DNA of 64,000 nt from Calothrix sp. FI2-JRJ7 (GCA_019359675.1 JAHHGX010000081.1:1-64000); one strand, 5' to 3'; shown: positions 25,880-35,063, numbered from the stretch's first letter. Notes: generated by a model from the letters alone, not told the origin. Numbers and translations are program-made.

Positions 25880-27241
25880 CTAGACTAGGGGTAGTAGGAT
25901 TTCAAATTCGGTTCCGGCGCCTGGTTGAGAGTGAATTTTAAATTTGCCTCCGTGTCTTGCTGTAATAATACGGTAGCTGGCGGCGAGGGTTGTTTCTTTG
26001 TCTGCGCGCTTTTCGACCGAAAATGATTCGATTATTTGTTGTTGGGTTTCTTCGGATATTCCCTTGCCGTTATCGGCGATGCGTACTGAAACCCAGCGTG
26101 AGTCAACTGCGCCACTTGTTGTTGGTGGTAAAGAAATTACCTCGGTTATAATCTCAATTCGAGGTTTTTCTTCGTTACAAGTGGTATCCAGCTTATTATA
26201 TTGCTGTCGGATTGCTTCATCGAGTAGGCTATCGACTGACCGACTCAAAATATTCATAAATACTTGATTGAGTTGCCCTAGGAAACAATATACAGGGGGT
26301 AATGACCCATAATTTCTAATTATTTCTATTTCGCCTTTGACTTGGCTATTAATCAACAAGATTACGTTTTCAATACAGGTGTGTATATCCGCTGGTTTGG
26401 GGTAAACGGCATCAATATGACAAAAGTTTTGCAAACTGGTTACAAGTTTTTTGAGCCGCTCTGCTCCTGTTCGGATACTTGTAAGCGATTTATTTAAGTC
26501 TTGCTCTAAAAAATCAAACTCTATATCTTGTATCAAATAAGCGATGTGTTCTGAGGGGTTGGGCAATTCTCGGTTATAAGCTGCAATTAGTTTTAATAAG
26601 TCTTGGCTATAGTTAGAAACGTGGGTCAAGTTACCCCATATAAAATTTACTGGGTCAAGAATTTCGTGCGCTACTCCATCGACTAATCGCCCTAAAGAAG
26701 CCATTTTGTCGTTTTGGATGATTTGCGCTTGGCTACGTTCGTACCTGACTTGTGTTTCTATACCCCGAATTTGCCATGATGCTATATTTAATTCCGATAT
26801 ATCGAGTAAGCGATAGGCGCCTTCAGATGATTTGACAACAACAGGTTCGCTTACTAGTTCAGGAGAACGCCTTAATGCTAGCTGCATTGCCGTCAAAATA
26901 GAAGTTGTCTCAGACAAAAGTAACACACCAGTTCGGGCATAACTGTAAAGAATACTCAGGGGTTGCTCGAAAAACATTTCCTTCCCAAACGGGCGAATTA
27001 AAAATTCTAATAACTGGCGCCGCGAAAGCATTCCTATGTAATTACCGTCTTCGAGCAGTATCACCCCAGGTAGAAGCGGGTATTTCTCAAACACTTGAGC
27101 AACACAGGCACCTGTACAGGATGTTTTAACCTCGAATGTGTATAATGACAATTCTTGCAGCGTAGAGTCTAGACTTAGATCACCTCTATTGCCTTCGATA
27201 AGAATCGGCGCATTGATTTCGGAAACAAATTCTTGTTGCAC
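25880..27241 (-). CDS. Histidine kinase with N-terminal CBS-like sensor
   Basis: The 453-residue protein begins with about 150 residues resembling a CBS pair (VAQVFEKYPLLPGVILLEDG, GMLSRRQLLEFL, then a second SEPVVVKSSEGAYRLLDISE). A short coiled coil and the dimerisation domain with His in VAHEILDPVNFIWGN (about 190) follow. The ATPase domain has NGKGIS and the final ITARHGGKF box. In many cyanobacterial relatives the motif reads HEINNPV; here it is HEILDPV, still with the essential His and Glu. The G2 glycine box is weak (KRADKETTLAASYR instead of GTGLGL), so kinase activity may be reduced or lost. Confidence 0.8.
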   Translation of the reverse strand: MQQEFVSEINAPILIEGNRGDLSLDSTLQELSLYTFEVKTSCTGACVAQVFEKYPLLPGVILLEDGNYIGMLSRRQLLEFLIRPFGKEMFFEQPLSILYSYARTGVLLLSETTSILTAMQLALRRSPELVSEPVVVKSSEGAYRLLDISELNIASWQIRGIETQVRYERSQAQIIQNDKMASLGRLVDGVAHEILDPVNFIWGNLTHVSNYSQDLLKLIAAYNRELPNPSEHIAYLIQDIEFDFLEQDLNKSLTSIRTGAERLKKLVTSLQNFCHIDAVYPKPADIHTCIENVILLINSQVKGEIEIIRNYGSLPPVYCFLGQLNQVFMNILSRSVDSLLDEAIRQQYNKLDTTCNEEKPRIEIITEVISLPPTTSGAVDSRWVSVRIADNGKGISEETQQQIIESFSVEKRADKETTLAASYRIITARHGGKFKIHSQPGAGTEFEILLPLV

Positions 27242-27776
27242 TCTAGACCCTGATTATTCATTAATTTACGTTCTTAAAATATTGCTAACGAGAAATCGCT
27301 AGCTCTTCTAGCCTATTTCAGTTTTGCGTTTTGCGGTATGTGGAAAATAGGGAATAGCAATTTTGTGCCAACTGGTAAACCTCCGAGCCATTTTGATTTT
27401 AAAAGCTTTGTAAAATCTCAATAAAATTACGTAAAGTTTTCTTTTTTACGAGCAATTTTACTGTAAGTATATTCATGGCTAGATAAATATTCTATGTAAG
27501 TATCATCAATATAAACAAATACTATGCTGTTATTTCTCATGAAATGTATATATAATTTTCAAATTTTTGTGTATAAATTATTACAATATTCTGCAAAGAT
27601 GAAGTATGGAACAATAATTAGTAGTAAGTAGACAATGTAACAACTGCTACTTTAATCTCAACGTCAAACTCTGTTTAAGTTATATTTAATTACCTGTACT
27701 TGTTTTTGATCCCCATTTCGATACAATGCGGGAACATAACTATTAATGCTAATCTCCGCTTTGCTCCAGCACACTT
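27242..27776. other. 535-bp AT-rich intergenic region, content unknown
   Basis: No ORF, repeat family member or RNA could be recognised on either strand. It separates the divergent CBS-like kinase and permease genes and is much longer than needed for two promoters. It also lacks any GGCGCC site. Confidence 0.5.
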
Positions 27777-28832
27777 ATGAATCAACTGAGTAACGGTTTT
27801 ACGATATTTCTAAGTTTATTAGTCGAGGCGATACCATTTTTGCTGCTTGGGGTTTTGTTCTCTAGTGTGCTGCTGTTCATGGTTGATGAGCGCAAGCTAG
27901 TTGAAAGAATGCCAAGGAACCCTTTATTGGGGGCGTTTGTTGGTAGTTTAGTAGGCTTTTTGTTCCCTGTCTGTGAATGTGGCAACGTTCCAGTCGCTCG
28001 TCGTTTGTTGATGCAAGGGGTTCCTACATCCGTTGCAATTGGCTTTTTGCTAGCGGCGCCTACAATAAACCCGATTGTAATTTGGTCTACATGGACGGCG
28101 TTTCGCGACCAGCCAGAAATTGTAGTGCTACGGGTAGTATTTTCCTTGGTAATAGCAACAATCGTTGGTTGGGCATTTAGCTTTCAAAAAGATTTAACGC
28201 CACTAGTGCAACCAGCTATCGCGCGCTATCTGAAATTCAATCCACCCCCACAACAATCATCAAAACGTCGTAGTGGCAGAGGGCAAAATACTAGAGTGCA
28301 AACGGGTAATTCAACATTATTACAGTCGGGCACTTATATTTTGGGTGGTTCGTCTTCTGGTCAAATTACTCGTATCGACACAAGTCCAGAAGAAGTGGCA
28401 ATCGCAAATCAAACAAAACCAATATCTGATAAGTTGCGCTTGGTGTTGGATAATATTATTCAGGAACTGCGCGAGTTAGGGGCAGTGATGGTGATAGGTA
28501 GTGCAGTTGCAGCAGCGATTCAAGTACTTGCACCTCGCGATATAATATTGAGTTTGGGCGCAGGAACGATAACTTCAATCATCGCAATGCTTGTACTAGC
28601 AGTAGTAGTATCGATTTGTTCTACAGTAGATTCATTTTTTGCCTTGTCATTTGCTTCTGCTTTCACAAGTGGTTCATTGCTAGCATTTCTGGTATTTGGA
28701 CCAATGGTTGATATTAAAGGTATTGGGCTGATGCTGTCAATTTTTAAACCACGAGCATTGTTTTATTTATTTACATTGGCAGGACTACTCACGTTTTTGA
28801 TGACGCTATTTTTGAATTTACATGTCTTTTAA
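27777..28832 (+). CDS. Predicted permease, UPF0718/YraQ (ArsP-like) family
   Basis: The 351-residue protein has eight or so membrane helices in two halves, joined by a hydrophilic loop of about 75 residues (about 155-225). The first half contains the hallmark FPVCECGNVPVARRL (about 62-76, with two cysteines) and AAPTINPIV; the second has VVSICSTVDSFFALSF and FGPMVDIKGIGLML. Relatives include ArsP organo-arsenical exporters and YcgR-like proteins. The cysteine pair suggests a thiophilic metal or metalloid substrate; this is inference. The next gene follows after 6 bases and encodes the usual partner subunit. Confidence 0.88.
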   Translation: MNQLSNGFTIFLSLLVEAIPFLLLGVLFSSVLLFMVDERKLVERMPRNPLLGAFVGSLVGFLFPVCECGNVPVARRLLMQGVPTSVAIGFLLAAPTINPIVIWSTWTAFRDQPEIVVLRVVFSLVIATIVGWAFSFQKDLTPLVQPAIARYLKFNPPPQQSSKRRSGRGQNTRVQTGNSTLLQSGTYILGGSSSGQITRIDTSPEEVAIANQTKPISDKLRLVLDNIIQELRELGAVMVIGSAVAAAIQVLAPRDIILSLGAGTITSIIAMLVLAVVVSICSTVDSFFALSFASAFTSGSLLAFLVFGPMVDIKGIGLMLSIFKPRALFYLFTLAGLLTFLMTLFLNLHVF

Positions 28833-28838
28833 TATCAA

Positions 28839-29612
28839 ATGACTAGTCAAACGAATACTAAACCCAAAATTTCTCCCAAACTTCTAGCTTGGCTCGATGT
28901 TATAGCGATTGGTTCTTGGGGAGTTTTGATGTTGAAATACTGGCAAACTGGTAAATTAAACATTTTAATTCACCCTGATTATTTCTGGTTAATAATTGTC
29001 GCGAGCATAGCGTTATTATTAGTTGCTTCTCTAAAAGCTAAAGAATTATTACAAAGGCGCCGCTATAACGAAGTTGCCCTAGCCCAACATCTAACAGTTT
29101 TTCCTCCTGGTTGGAGTAGTTCGTTATTAATAATTACAGCGCTTCTAGGCTTTTTTATTACACCCCAAGTTTTTGCCAGTCAAAGCGCAATGGATAGAAG
29201 CGTCACCGAGCTACTGGGGCCAACACGTTCCCAACCGCAAGCTTTCCGTGCTTCAGTTCGTCCAGAAGAAAGGTCATTAGTAGAGTGGGTAAGAACCCTC
29301 AACATTTACCCAGAACCTGATGCTTATACAGGGCAAAGAGCAAAAGTTCAAGGTTTTGCCATGTATCCCAAAGATATTGGTCAAGACTTTATGATGCTGT
29401 CACGGTTTGTAATTACTTGTTGTGCTGCTGACGCTTACCCAGTTGGAATACCCGTCAAACTATCTGAAGGTCGAGATAAATACCCCGCTGATAAATGGTT
29501 TGAGGTTGAAGGCAAAATTATTACAGAAACCTTTAATGGAAAACGTCACCTCGCCATTAACGCTACATCTATTAAAGAAATTCCACAACCAAAAAATCCT
29601 TACAGTTCATAA
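28839..29612 (+). CDS. TIGR03943-family partner of the YraQ-type permease
   Basis: The 257-residue protein has three membrane helices in the first 100 residues (WLDVIAIGSWGVLMLKYW; YFWLIIVASIALLLVASL; SLLIITALLGFFIT) followed by an extracytoplasmic domain (about 120-257). This domain contains RAKVQGFAMYPKDIGQDFMM, then SRFVITCCAADAYPVGIPVK with a Cys-Cys pair, and an OB-like WFEVEGKIITETFNGKRHLA. The same gene pair is found as YcgR-YcgQ in Bacillus, and the two proteins are thought to act together. Its stop lies about 20 bp before the next ORF, so a three-gene operon is likely. Confidence 0.85.
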   Translation: MTSQTNTKPKISPKLLAWLDVIAIGSWGVLMLKYWQTGKLNILIHPDYFWLIIVASIALLLVASLKAKELLQRRRYNEVALAQHLTVFPPGWSSSLLIITALLGFFITPQVFASQSAMDRSVTELLGPTRSQPQAFRASVRPEERSLVEWVRTLNIYPEPDAYTGQRAKVQGFAMYPKDIGQDFMMLSRFVITCCAADAYPVGIPVKLSEGRDKYPADKWFEVEGKIITETFNGKRHLAINATSIKEIPQPKNPYSS

Positions 29613-29625
29613 AAGAAACCCGGTT
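29604..29625. repeat. AAAGAAACCCGGTTTCTAC short palindrome
   Basis: A compact AGAAACC/GGTTTCT palindrome placed in the 20-bp gap between two co-oriented genes. Similar copies lie near 15790 and 48645. Confidence 0.5.
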
Positions 29626-29632
29626 TCTACAA

Positions 29633-31135
29633 ATGGCTAAAAAAAAGTTTACATTATTACCTATTGACCGTATTTCTATTGCCCTGATAGTAATAATATC
29701 TGTACTAATTGGTATATTACTTATCCAAGGTGATGTTGTTAGGGCAAGCGTCAGAAACTTTAGTTGGGAAAATCAAAAAGTCGGCGCCGATGATACTTCT
29801 TTCAGCATGATATTTAGTCGTCCAATGGATGTTAAAAGTGTTGAAAATAATTTAAAAATAGACCCCCCGTTAGCTGGAAAGTATAGCTGGGCAGGAAGAC
29901 GGATGGTGTACACGCTGTTAACTCCGGCGCCTTATGGTACAAATTATAAAGTTCAATTACAGGGAGCAGTCGATAAGTTTGCCAAAAAACAGGGCAAAAA
30001 CTTAACGCTTCAACCTTTTTCAGGCGCCTTCCGCACGCGCGACCGTGCCATTCTTTATATTGGTGCGACAGGAGAAGAACAAGGAAGGTTAGTACTTCAG
30101 AACTTGACGCAAGACCAAAAAATAGTCCTTACCCCCAAAGACCTAGCGGTTATGGACTTTAAACCTTATCCAGAAGGAGATAAAGTTTTATTCTCTGCAC
30201 GTTCGAAAACAAACCAAGATTTGCTCTCCAGCAAAATATATACTGTCACAACAGGCTTTCCGAGTAAAGCCACAGAAGAAGCACAACCCGCAAGTCGAGT
30301 GGACTTGGTACTAGATAGTAATGGGTATCAAAATTTAAAATTCGATTTATCAGCCGATGGCAAAACTATTGTTATTCAACGTGGCAAAAAAGATACTCCT
30401 GGTGACTTTGGGTTATGGTTTATGTCCGCACATAAAGATTCTTCGGAAGGAACTAAACTTACTCGTCTAGAAAGTCAACCAAGTGGAGACTTTTTAATTA
30501 CCCCCGATAGCAAAGGGGTAGCTGTTGCCCAAGGTGAAGGTGCAGCAATTTTGCCATTACAAAAAGACGGTAGCAGACCGCTTGACTTTTTACCTCAGTT
30601 TGGTTTAGTACAAGCGTTTTCTAAAGATGGGACACAAGCTGCAATGGTTAAATTTAACCGCGACTTTCAAAACCCGACTCGCTCGTTATTTTTAGTCACA
30701 AACCAAGGTGTAAACAAAGAACTGATAAAAACCACAGGTACAATAATTGGTTGTGAATTTGACACAGCATCTCCGAATCTTTACTGTTTAATTACCCAAT
30801 TATTACCTGGCGACCAATTTTTGGAACAGCCATATTTTATAGCCATTAACCTAAAAACCGGGCAACAAAAAGCATTACTAGTTCTTCCAGCAGGGCAACG
30901 TAATATACAAATGAGTCTTGCACCCGATGGTTTAGGGTTGCTGTTCGACCAAGTAGTAAGCCAAGAAGGTGGTGCCTCAACAACTAGCAACTTAAAAACC
31001 TCATCAGGTGAAACAATATCAGGCAGTAGTCTTTGGCTAATGCCCTTGCTACCCGTTGCCGACACATCAAATGCCGCCGAAATAAAACCCGAACAACTAC
31101 CCATAGCTGGCTTTTACCCACGTTGGCTCCCGTAG
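29633..31135 (+). CDS. Membrane-anchored Ig-like/beta-propeller protein
   Basis: The 500-residue product has one N-terminal membrane helix (about 14-33, ISIALIVIISVLIGILLIQG), a bacterial Ig-like domain (about 45-135, FSMIFSRPMDVKSVENNL, VYTLLTPAPYGTNYKVQL) and a region with repeated short strands resembling a TolB/WD40-like propeller (about 150-480). It probably sits on the periplasmic side. It follows the permease pair closely, so it may assist that transporter, but no function is established. The stop codon TAG is supplied by the first bases of a family A palindrome (GTAGGGTGCG), so the original C-terminus may have been a little different. Confidence 0.7.
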   Translation: MAKKKFTLLPIDRISIALIVIISVLIGILLIQGDVVRASVRNFSWENQKVGADDTSFSMIFSRPMDVKSVENNLKIDPPLAGKYSWAGRRMVYTLLTPAPYGTNYKVQLQGAVDKFAKKQGKNLTLQPFSGAFRTRDRAILYIGATGEEQGRLVLQNLTQDQKIVLTPKDLAVMDFKPYPEGDKVLFSARSKTNQDLLSSKIYTVTTGFPSKATEEAQPASRVDLVLDSNGYQNLKFDLSADGKTIVIQRGKKDTPGDFGLWFMSAHKDSSEGTKLTRLESQPSGDFLITPDSKGVAVAQGEGAAILPLQKDGSRPLDFLPQFGLVQAFSKDGTQAAMVKFNRDFQNPTRSLFLVTNQGVNKELIKTTGTIIGCEFDTASPNLYCLITQLLPGDQFLEQPYFIAINLKTGQQKALLVLPAGQRNIQMSLAPDGLGLLFDQVVSQEGGASTTSNLKTSSGETISGSSLWLMPLLPVADTSNAAEIKPEQLPIAGFYPRWLP

Positions 31136-31194
31136 GGTGCGTGACGCTATTAACAATCTAGAAACTCTTCGAGCATCTAATAGCGTCACGCACC
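31132..31194. repeat. Palindromic repeat, GTGACGCTA stem (family A, copy 2)
   Basis: GTAGGGTGCGTGACGCTA pairs with TAGCGTCACGCACC. Its TAG terminates the preceding gene. Confidence 0.8.
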
Positions 31195-31390
31195 AACTCC
31201 CATAACACCAACACCAGCTTTCTATCCTTACCAGTAGAATGTAAGTACAATTAGTGCTATAAAATACTATGAACAGGTTTGTAGACCCCAGGTCGCTTCA
31301 AAAGTGTTCTGGGTAAAATTTTATAATAAATGCGCTAAAAACCCTCGCTCAGTACGCCAGAATAATTTTTAAACTTGTGGGTGAAAAGTG

Positions 31391-32917
31391 ATGAATGAAG
31401 CTAACACCCCAGATAATGGGGCTACCGAACAACCAACATTATCTGAGACAACCGCACAATCTGAGCCTATAGATTGCCCGTTTTACTCGGTTGTGCCGCA
31501 TAATTTGACAAATCAAATGTTGACAAATACAACCCATGTGTCAAGCGAAGAGGCTAATGACGCTGATTTTAAGCAGCAAGTTTTCACCTTAAATCAAGAA
31601 CAATGGGAAAGTGAGGTAATTACAACCCCTGAAATGTCAGAAAATAATGACAACCAGGCGCCGTCAAAAGATTGGGTAGCAGAACCAGACAGTGCCAAAT
31701 TAGCGGCAATTGATGCAGAATTTCAACAAATGCTCGCGTTAAACCATGAGTTACGAGCAGCGAACGATAAACTATATAGTCAAGTAGAAGAATTAACGTC
31801 TCGTTTGGCAGAGTCTGAAAAAGCTGTGCAATTTCAGCAAAAGCGTTACAGCGTCACCGAAGCAATGCTGAAACAACAAACGCAAGAACTTTGTGCCACT
31901 CAAGAACAAGTTCAATCACTTTATCAGCAATTAGACAATTCTTTACAAAACGTTCAACGTCAAGAAACTTTAGTTGAGACGTATAAAGCTCAGTTAGAAT
32001 TTAACCAACAGCGTCTCGCGCAGTTAGAGCGAGAATGCGCTAACTTGCAAGCTAACTATAGTTCGCAGTCACAACAACTAATTCAATCAGAGACCGCATG
32101 TAAAGAACTGCGAACAAGGTTAATGCGACAGCAGCGTCAAACATTGCAATTTAAGGCAGCGCTTGAAAAATGCCTAGACCCTATGTCTGTTGTCGAAAGT
32201 AATGATAACGAATCTCCAACGTGTCAAACTACAGCTAACAATTCTACTTCTCTGAAAAAATTTAAGTCTTTGTTCGTAAATGCCCAACCGATAAAACCCT
32301 GGTCATCAAATGAAGATTTTGATTCTGTAGACCAAAGTATCGAACCACTAAACGAAAATATAATTGTACCACAAGATACACCCGCACAACCAGAAGCATT
32401 AGAGGCGCCACCAATAGAAGCACATCCTGCAAACAACTTAGGTGAGCAAATCGACAGCGTAATTCAAATGTACTTTGTCTCTCAAACGGCACCAGCTTCA
32501 TCAGAAGTGAATATAGAACAAGATATACAAGACATTATAGAGGTGCCAGAAACGACTTCTTTTAAAGAAGCAGAAGACATATGGGATACAGTAGTGGACG
32601 AAGTTCAAACTCAATCATTTGATTTTATAAGTCAACAAGCAAATAAAAATAGTACAAATAATGATACAGCAATTACTCCGGAAATAGTAATAGAGAATAA
32701 CTCAATTCCAAATGCTGTGGAAGAAGATTACTGGGCAGAAGTCTCGCAGCTAACACATTTAGATTTACCAGCTACAGAATCACCACATCATCCTTCCCAT
32801 AATATTGATGATGCAAATTCTCCTTCACCAGTAGTTTACCCCAGGCGCCCACCTAAAGGACGTAAATCATTATCCTCTGTACAATTACCTAAATTTCCTC
32901 GAAAACCTCAACAGTAA
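31391..32917 (+). CDS. Large coiled-coil protein of unknown function
   Basis: The product of about 508 residues has an acidic, Asn/Thr-rich start, a long coiled coil at about 95-265 (heptads through LRAANDKLYSQVEELTSRL and QQLAQLERECANLQ-like stretches), then an acidic low-complexity half ending in a basic Pro-rich tail (VYPRRPPKGRKSLSS, then PKFPRKPQQ). It has no enzyme motif or signal peptide. Such architecture suits a scaffold or cytoskeleton-like role, which is inference. The ATG at 31391 directly follows an in-frame GTG. It is 54 bp upstream of the PD-(D/E)XK gene. Confidence 0.65.
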   Translation: MNEANTPDNGATEQPTLSETTAQSEPIDCPFYSVVPHNLTNQMLTNTTHVSSEEANDADFKQQVFTLNQEQWESEVITTPEMSENNDNQAPSKDWVAEPDSAKLAAIDAEFQQMLALNHELRAANDKLYSQVEELTSRLAESEKAVQFQQKRYSVTEAMLKQQTQELCATQEQVQSLYQQLDNSLQNVQRQETLVETYKAQLEFNQQRLAQLERECANLQANYSSQSQQLIQSETACKELRTRLMRQQRQTLQFKAALEKCLDPMSVVESNDNESPTCQTTANNSTSLKKFKSLFVNAQPIKPWSSNEDFDSVDQSIEPLNENIIVPQDTPAQPEALEAPPIEAHPANNLGEQIDSVIQMYFVSQTAPASSEVNIEQDIQDIIEVPETTSFKEAEDIWDTVVDEVQTQSFDFISQQANKNSTNNDTAITPEIVIENNSIPNAVEEDYWAEVSQLTHLDLPATESPHHPSHNIDDANSPSPVVYPRRPPKGRKSLSSVQLPKFPRKPQQ

Positions 32918-32971
32918 AGAGCGTTTCAAATCAACTATGATGAACATAACGTACTAACGTTAAGTGTACTT

Positions 32972-33796
32972 ATGTTATTTGATGAAACCCATCTGATGCG
33001 ACTGTCGCAAGGACAGCTTAATACATTAGAAAAGTGTCCACGACAGTTTCAGCATACTTATTTAGAGCAACTTTACTCTCCTGTTGACCCAGACCACGAT
33101 GAAAAGTTAATGCTGGGGAGTCGGTTTCACTTGCTCATGCAGCAACGTGCAATGGGTTTATCTATCGATACTTTTTTGGAAACTGATGCTCAGTTACGCG
33201 GTTGGATAGATGGACTTAGTACTGTGGCGCCGTTTATTCTAGAGAAAACGAGTGATGAAACGTTCAAGGAAAGCGAACACTACCGAACTCTACAATTTCA
33301 AGATTACTTACTCACGGTTGTTTACGATTTGTTGATTGCTGATAATGTACAAGCGCAAATTTTAGATTGGAAAACTTATCCAAAACCACAAAATTCCCAT
33401 TACTTAGAACAAAACTGGCAAACAAAGCTTTATTTATTCGTTTTGGCAGAAACTAGCCAATATGTACCAGAAAATATTTCTATGACCTATTGGTTTGTTC
33501 AACCTCATCATAAACCACAAAGCATAAAATTTAATTACAGCACTGCTCAACACGAGCAAAGTAAAAATAAATTAAATCAGTTACTTACTCAACTAAATCG
33601 ATATATAACTGAATATTACAACGGCAAAGATTTTCCACAAGTTCCTGAAGGCAGTAAAATATGCGACAGGTGCCAATTTACAGCACGGTGTAATAGAAAT
33701 AACTTGCCCATTAGCACCTCTCAACAGACTCCCTCCTTAGCATTAGACCCTTCACTACTCGACTTAGTTACGATTGAAGAAGTAACCCTTTCGTAA
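32972..33796 (+). CDS. PD-(D/E)XK nuclease-family protein with Cas4-like cysteine cluster
   Basis: The 274-residue protein begins with LSQGQLNTLEKCPRQFQHTY (Cys22), then GSRFHLLMQQ with the first catalytic His, the ILDWKTYPKP motif (about 130-139, Asp and Lys of the nuclease core), a QTKLYLF segment (motif IV-type Gln), and a C-terminal CDRCQFTARC (Cys231, Cys234, Cys240). One N-terminal and three C-terminal cysteines are the iron-sulfur arrangement of Cas4, AddB and related RecB-like exonucleases. No CRISPR array or cas gene is in the window, so it is a stand-alone member, possibly for DNA repair. Confidence 0.85.
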   Translation: MLFDETHLMRLSQGQLNTLEKCPRQFQHTYLEQLYSPVDPDHDEKLMLGSRFHLLMQQRAMGLSIDTFLETDAQLRGWIDGLSTVAPFILEKTSDETFKESEHYRTLQFQDYLLTVVYDLLIADNVQAQILDWKTYPKPQNSHYLEQNWQTKLYLFVLAETSQYVPENISMTYWFVQPHHKPQSIKFNYSTAQHEQSKNKLNQLLTQLNRYITEYYNGKDFPQVPEGSKICDRCQFTARCNRNNLPISTSQQTPSLALDPSLLDLVTIEEVTLS

Positions 33797-33797
33797 A

Positions 33798-33827
33798 TGT
33801 AGAGACGTTACATGTAACGTCTCTACA
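33798..33827. repeat. Palindrome TGTAGAGACGTTACATGTAA-type (family C, copy 1)
   Basis: A near-perfect 30-bp palindrome centred on ACATGT, 2 bases after the nuclease gene. Related copies are at 54103 and 60681. It would form a strong hairpin at the transcript end. Confidence 0.75.
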
Positions 33828-33843
33828 GATTAATTTTTATTTT

Positions 33844-34509
33844 ATGCAATTTGATAATAATGACACAGTGTTTGTCCGCGAGTTAGGAATTGATGATATT
33901 GCTGCTATTTATCATTTAGGAGAAGAATTATTCACGAGTGATTTATACCCATATCTATACCGAACTTGGGATGAGTGGGAAGTAATAGGACTTTATAACA
34001 CCGACCCAGAATATTGCTTAGTTGCTGAAATTGATGGTGAACTTGCTGGATTTATTTTGGGAACGATTATCACTAAAGCTACCTGGACTTATGGTTATAT
34101 TCTATGGTTAGGAGTTAATCCAAAGTTTCAGCGTCGTGGTGTAGCTGACAAGCTGGTAGATAAAGCTATTTCTCGCATGATTGAAGACGGCGCCCGTTTT
34201 ATGCTCGTAGATACAGACCCTGCGAATGTACCAGCACTTAAGTTTTTTAACCGTAAAGGTTTTGGTAACACGCGAGAGCATATTTTTCTATCGATGAATT
34301 TGAGTAAGCACGAGCATTACGGCAGGTTAATAGAATACGAACATCAAAAAGCAGAACGTGCAGGATATCGAAGAGTAGCAAGGGAGCGGAGTAGACGTAA
34401 CCCCACGTTGCGTGCTGGTAAACCAGATGCAGGCGCCAGTGATGTTGTTTTGAATCCCCTTGTCAACGATATTCCATCAGTAGATGAAACATCTAACAGC
34501 CAGGATTAA
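33844..34509 (+). CDS. GNAT-family N-acetyltransferase
   Basis: The 221-residue protein has a GNAT fold in residues 8-150: VRELGIDDIAAIYHLGEELF at the start, CLVAEIDGELAGFILGTII, the acetyl-CoA-binding LGVNPKFQRRGVADKLVDKA (R-x-x-G-x-A) and DTDPANVPALKFFNRKGFG near the end. The C-terminal 60 residues are basic and probably disordered (RRVARERSRRNPTLRAGKPD). Similar proteins are RimI-like; the substrate is unknown. It lies between the nuclease and DUF4079 genes without obvious operon coupling. Confidence 0.85.
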   Translation: MQFDNNDTVFVRELGIDDIAAIYHLGEELFTSDLYPYLYRTWDEWEVIGLYNTDPEYCLVAEIDGELAGFILGTIITKATWTYGYILWLGVNPKFQRRGVADKLVDKAISRMIEDGARFMLVDTDPANVPALKFFNRKGFGNTREHIFLSMNLSKHEHYGRLIEYEHQKAERAGYRRVARERSRRNPTLRAGKPDAGASDVVLNPLVNDIPSVDETSNSQD

Positions 34510-34585
34510 AAAAACAGCTTGTACAATGTAAAAAAAAGTTATGCTAACTTTTATGAAGATTTAAGAATTTGGGGAGAACACGGCA

Positions 34586-35050
34586 ATGGAACTATCTCCA
34601 TCGGTTAAGTACGGGTTGAATTTCGTCCACCCAGTCCTGATGTGGGGGTTATTATTAGTATCACTGTACGCAGCTTATCTGGGTTTAAAAATACAACGTA
34701 CCCGTAGCGCGCAAGGTGAAGAAAAGAAAGAGCTAATTAAAGGACGTTATAATGTCCGTCACTTTCAAATTGGTTCTTTGCTATTAGGCTTTATGGTGGC
34801 AGGTTCTGTAGCGGCGATGGGTGTGACTTATATTAATAACGGCAAGTTATTCGTTGGTCCCCACTTGCTTATAGGACTTGGAATGACAGTTCTAATTGCG
34901 TTTTCAGCATCGCTTTCCCCTTTTATGCAAAAAGGCGCCAATTGGGCACGCATGACGCATATTTTAATCAATTTCACTATATTGGGTTTGTTTACTTACC
35001 AAGCTATTAGTGGTGTACAGATTGTACAGAGAATTATAAGTAAAGCTTAA
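34586..35050 (+). CDS. Short DUF4079 membrane protein
   Basis: The 154-residue, four-helix membrane protein has histidines near helix ends (FVHPVLMWG, VRHFQIG, VGPHLLIG, MTHILIN), a pattern like di-haem b561 proteins. It shares the GLGM...THILIN...QAISG half with the larger family member at 935-1654. The family is cyanobacterial and its function is unknown. A GGGGAG ribosome site precedes the ATG. Downstream, a GGTCGCTGGA...TCCAGCGACC inverted repeat (35064-35091) is a likely bidirectional terminator. Confidence 0.85.
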   Translation: MELSPSVKYGLNFVHPVLMWGLLLVSLYAAYLGLKIQRTRSAQGEEKKELIKGRYNVRHFQIGSLLLGFMVAGSVAAMGVTYINNGKLFVGPHLLIGLGMTVLIAFSASLSPFMQKGANWARMTHILINFTILGLFTYQAISGVQIVQRIISKA

Positions 35051-35063
35051 TTGAAAAGCGAAT

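Noticed and set aside
27700-27776. Zur box upstream of the permease pair
   Set aside because: No TGATAAT...ATTATCA palindrome is visible in the promoter-proximal region.
32972-33796. Cas4 proper
   Set aside because: Motifs agree, but there is no Cas1, Cas2 or array in the window, so only a Cas4-like label is justified.
33798-33827. NtcA binding site in the GTAACGTCTCTAC palindrome
   Set aside because: Spacing does not match GTA-N8-TAC, and the sequence is a dispersed repeat located after a gene rather than before one.
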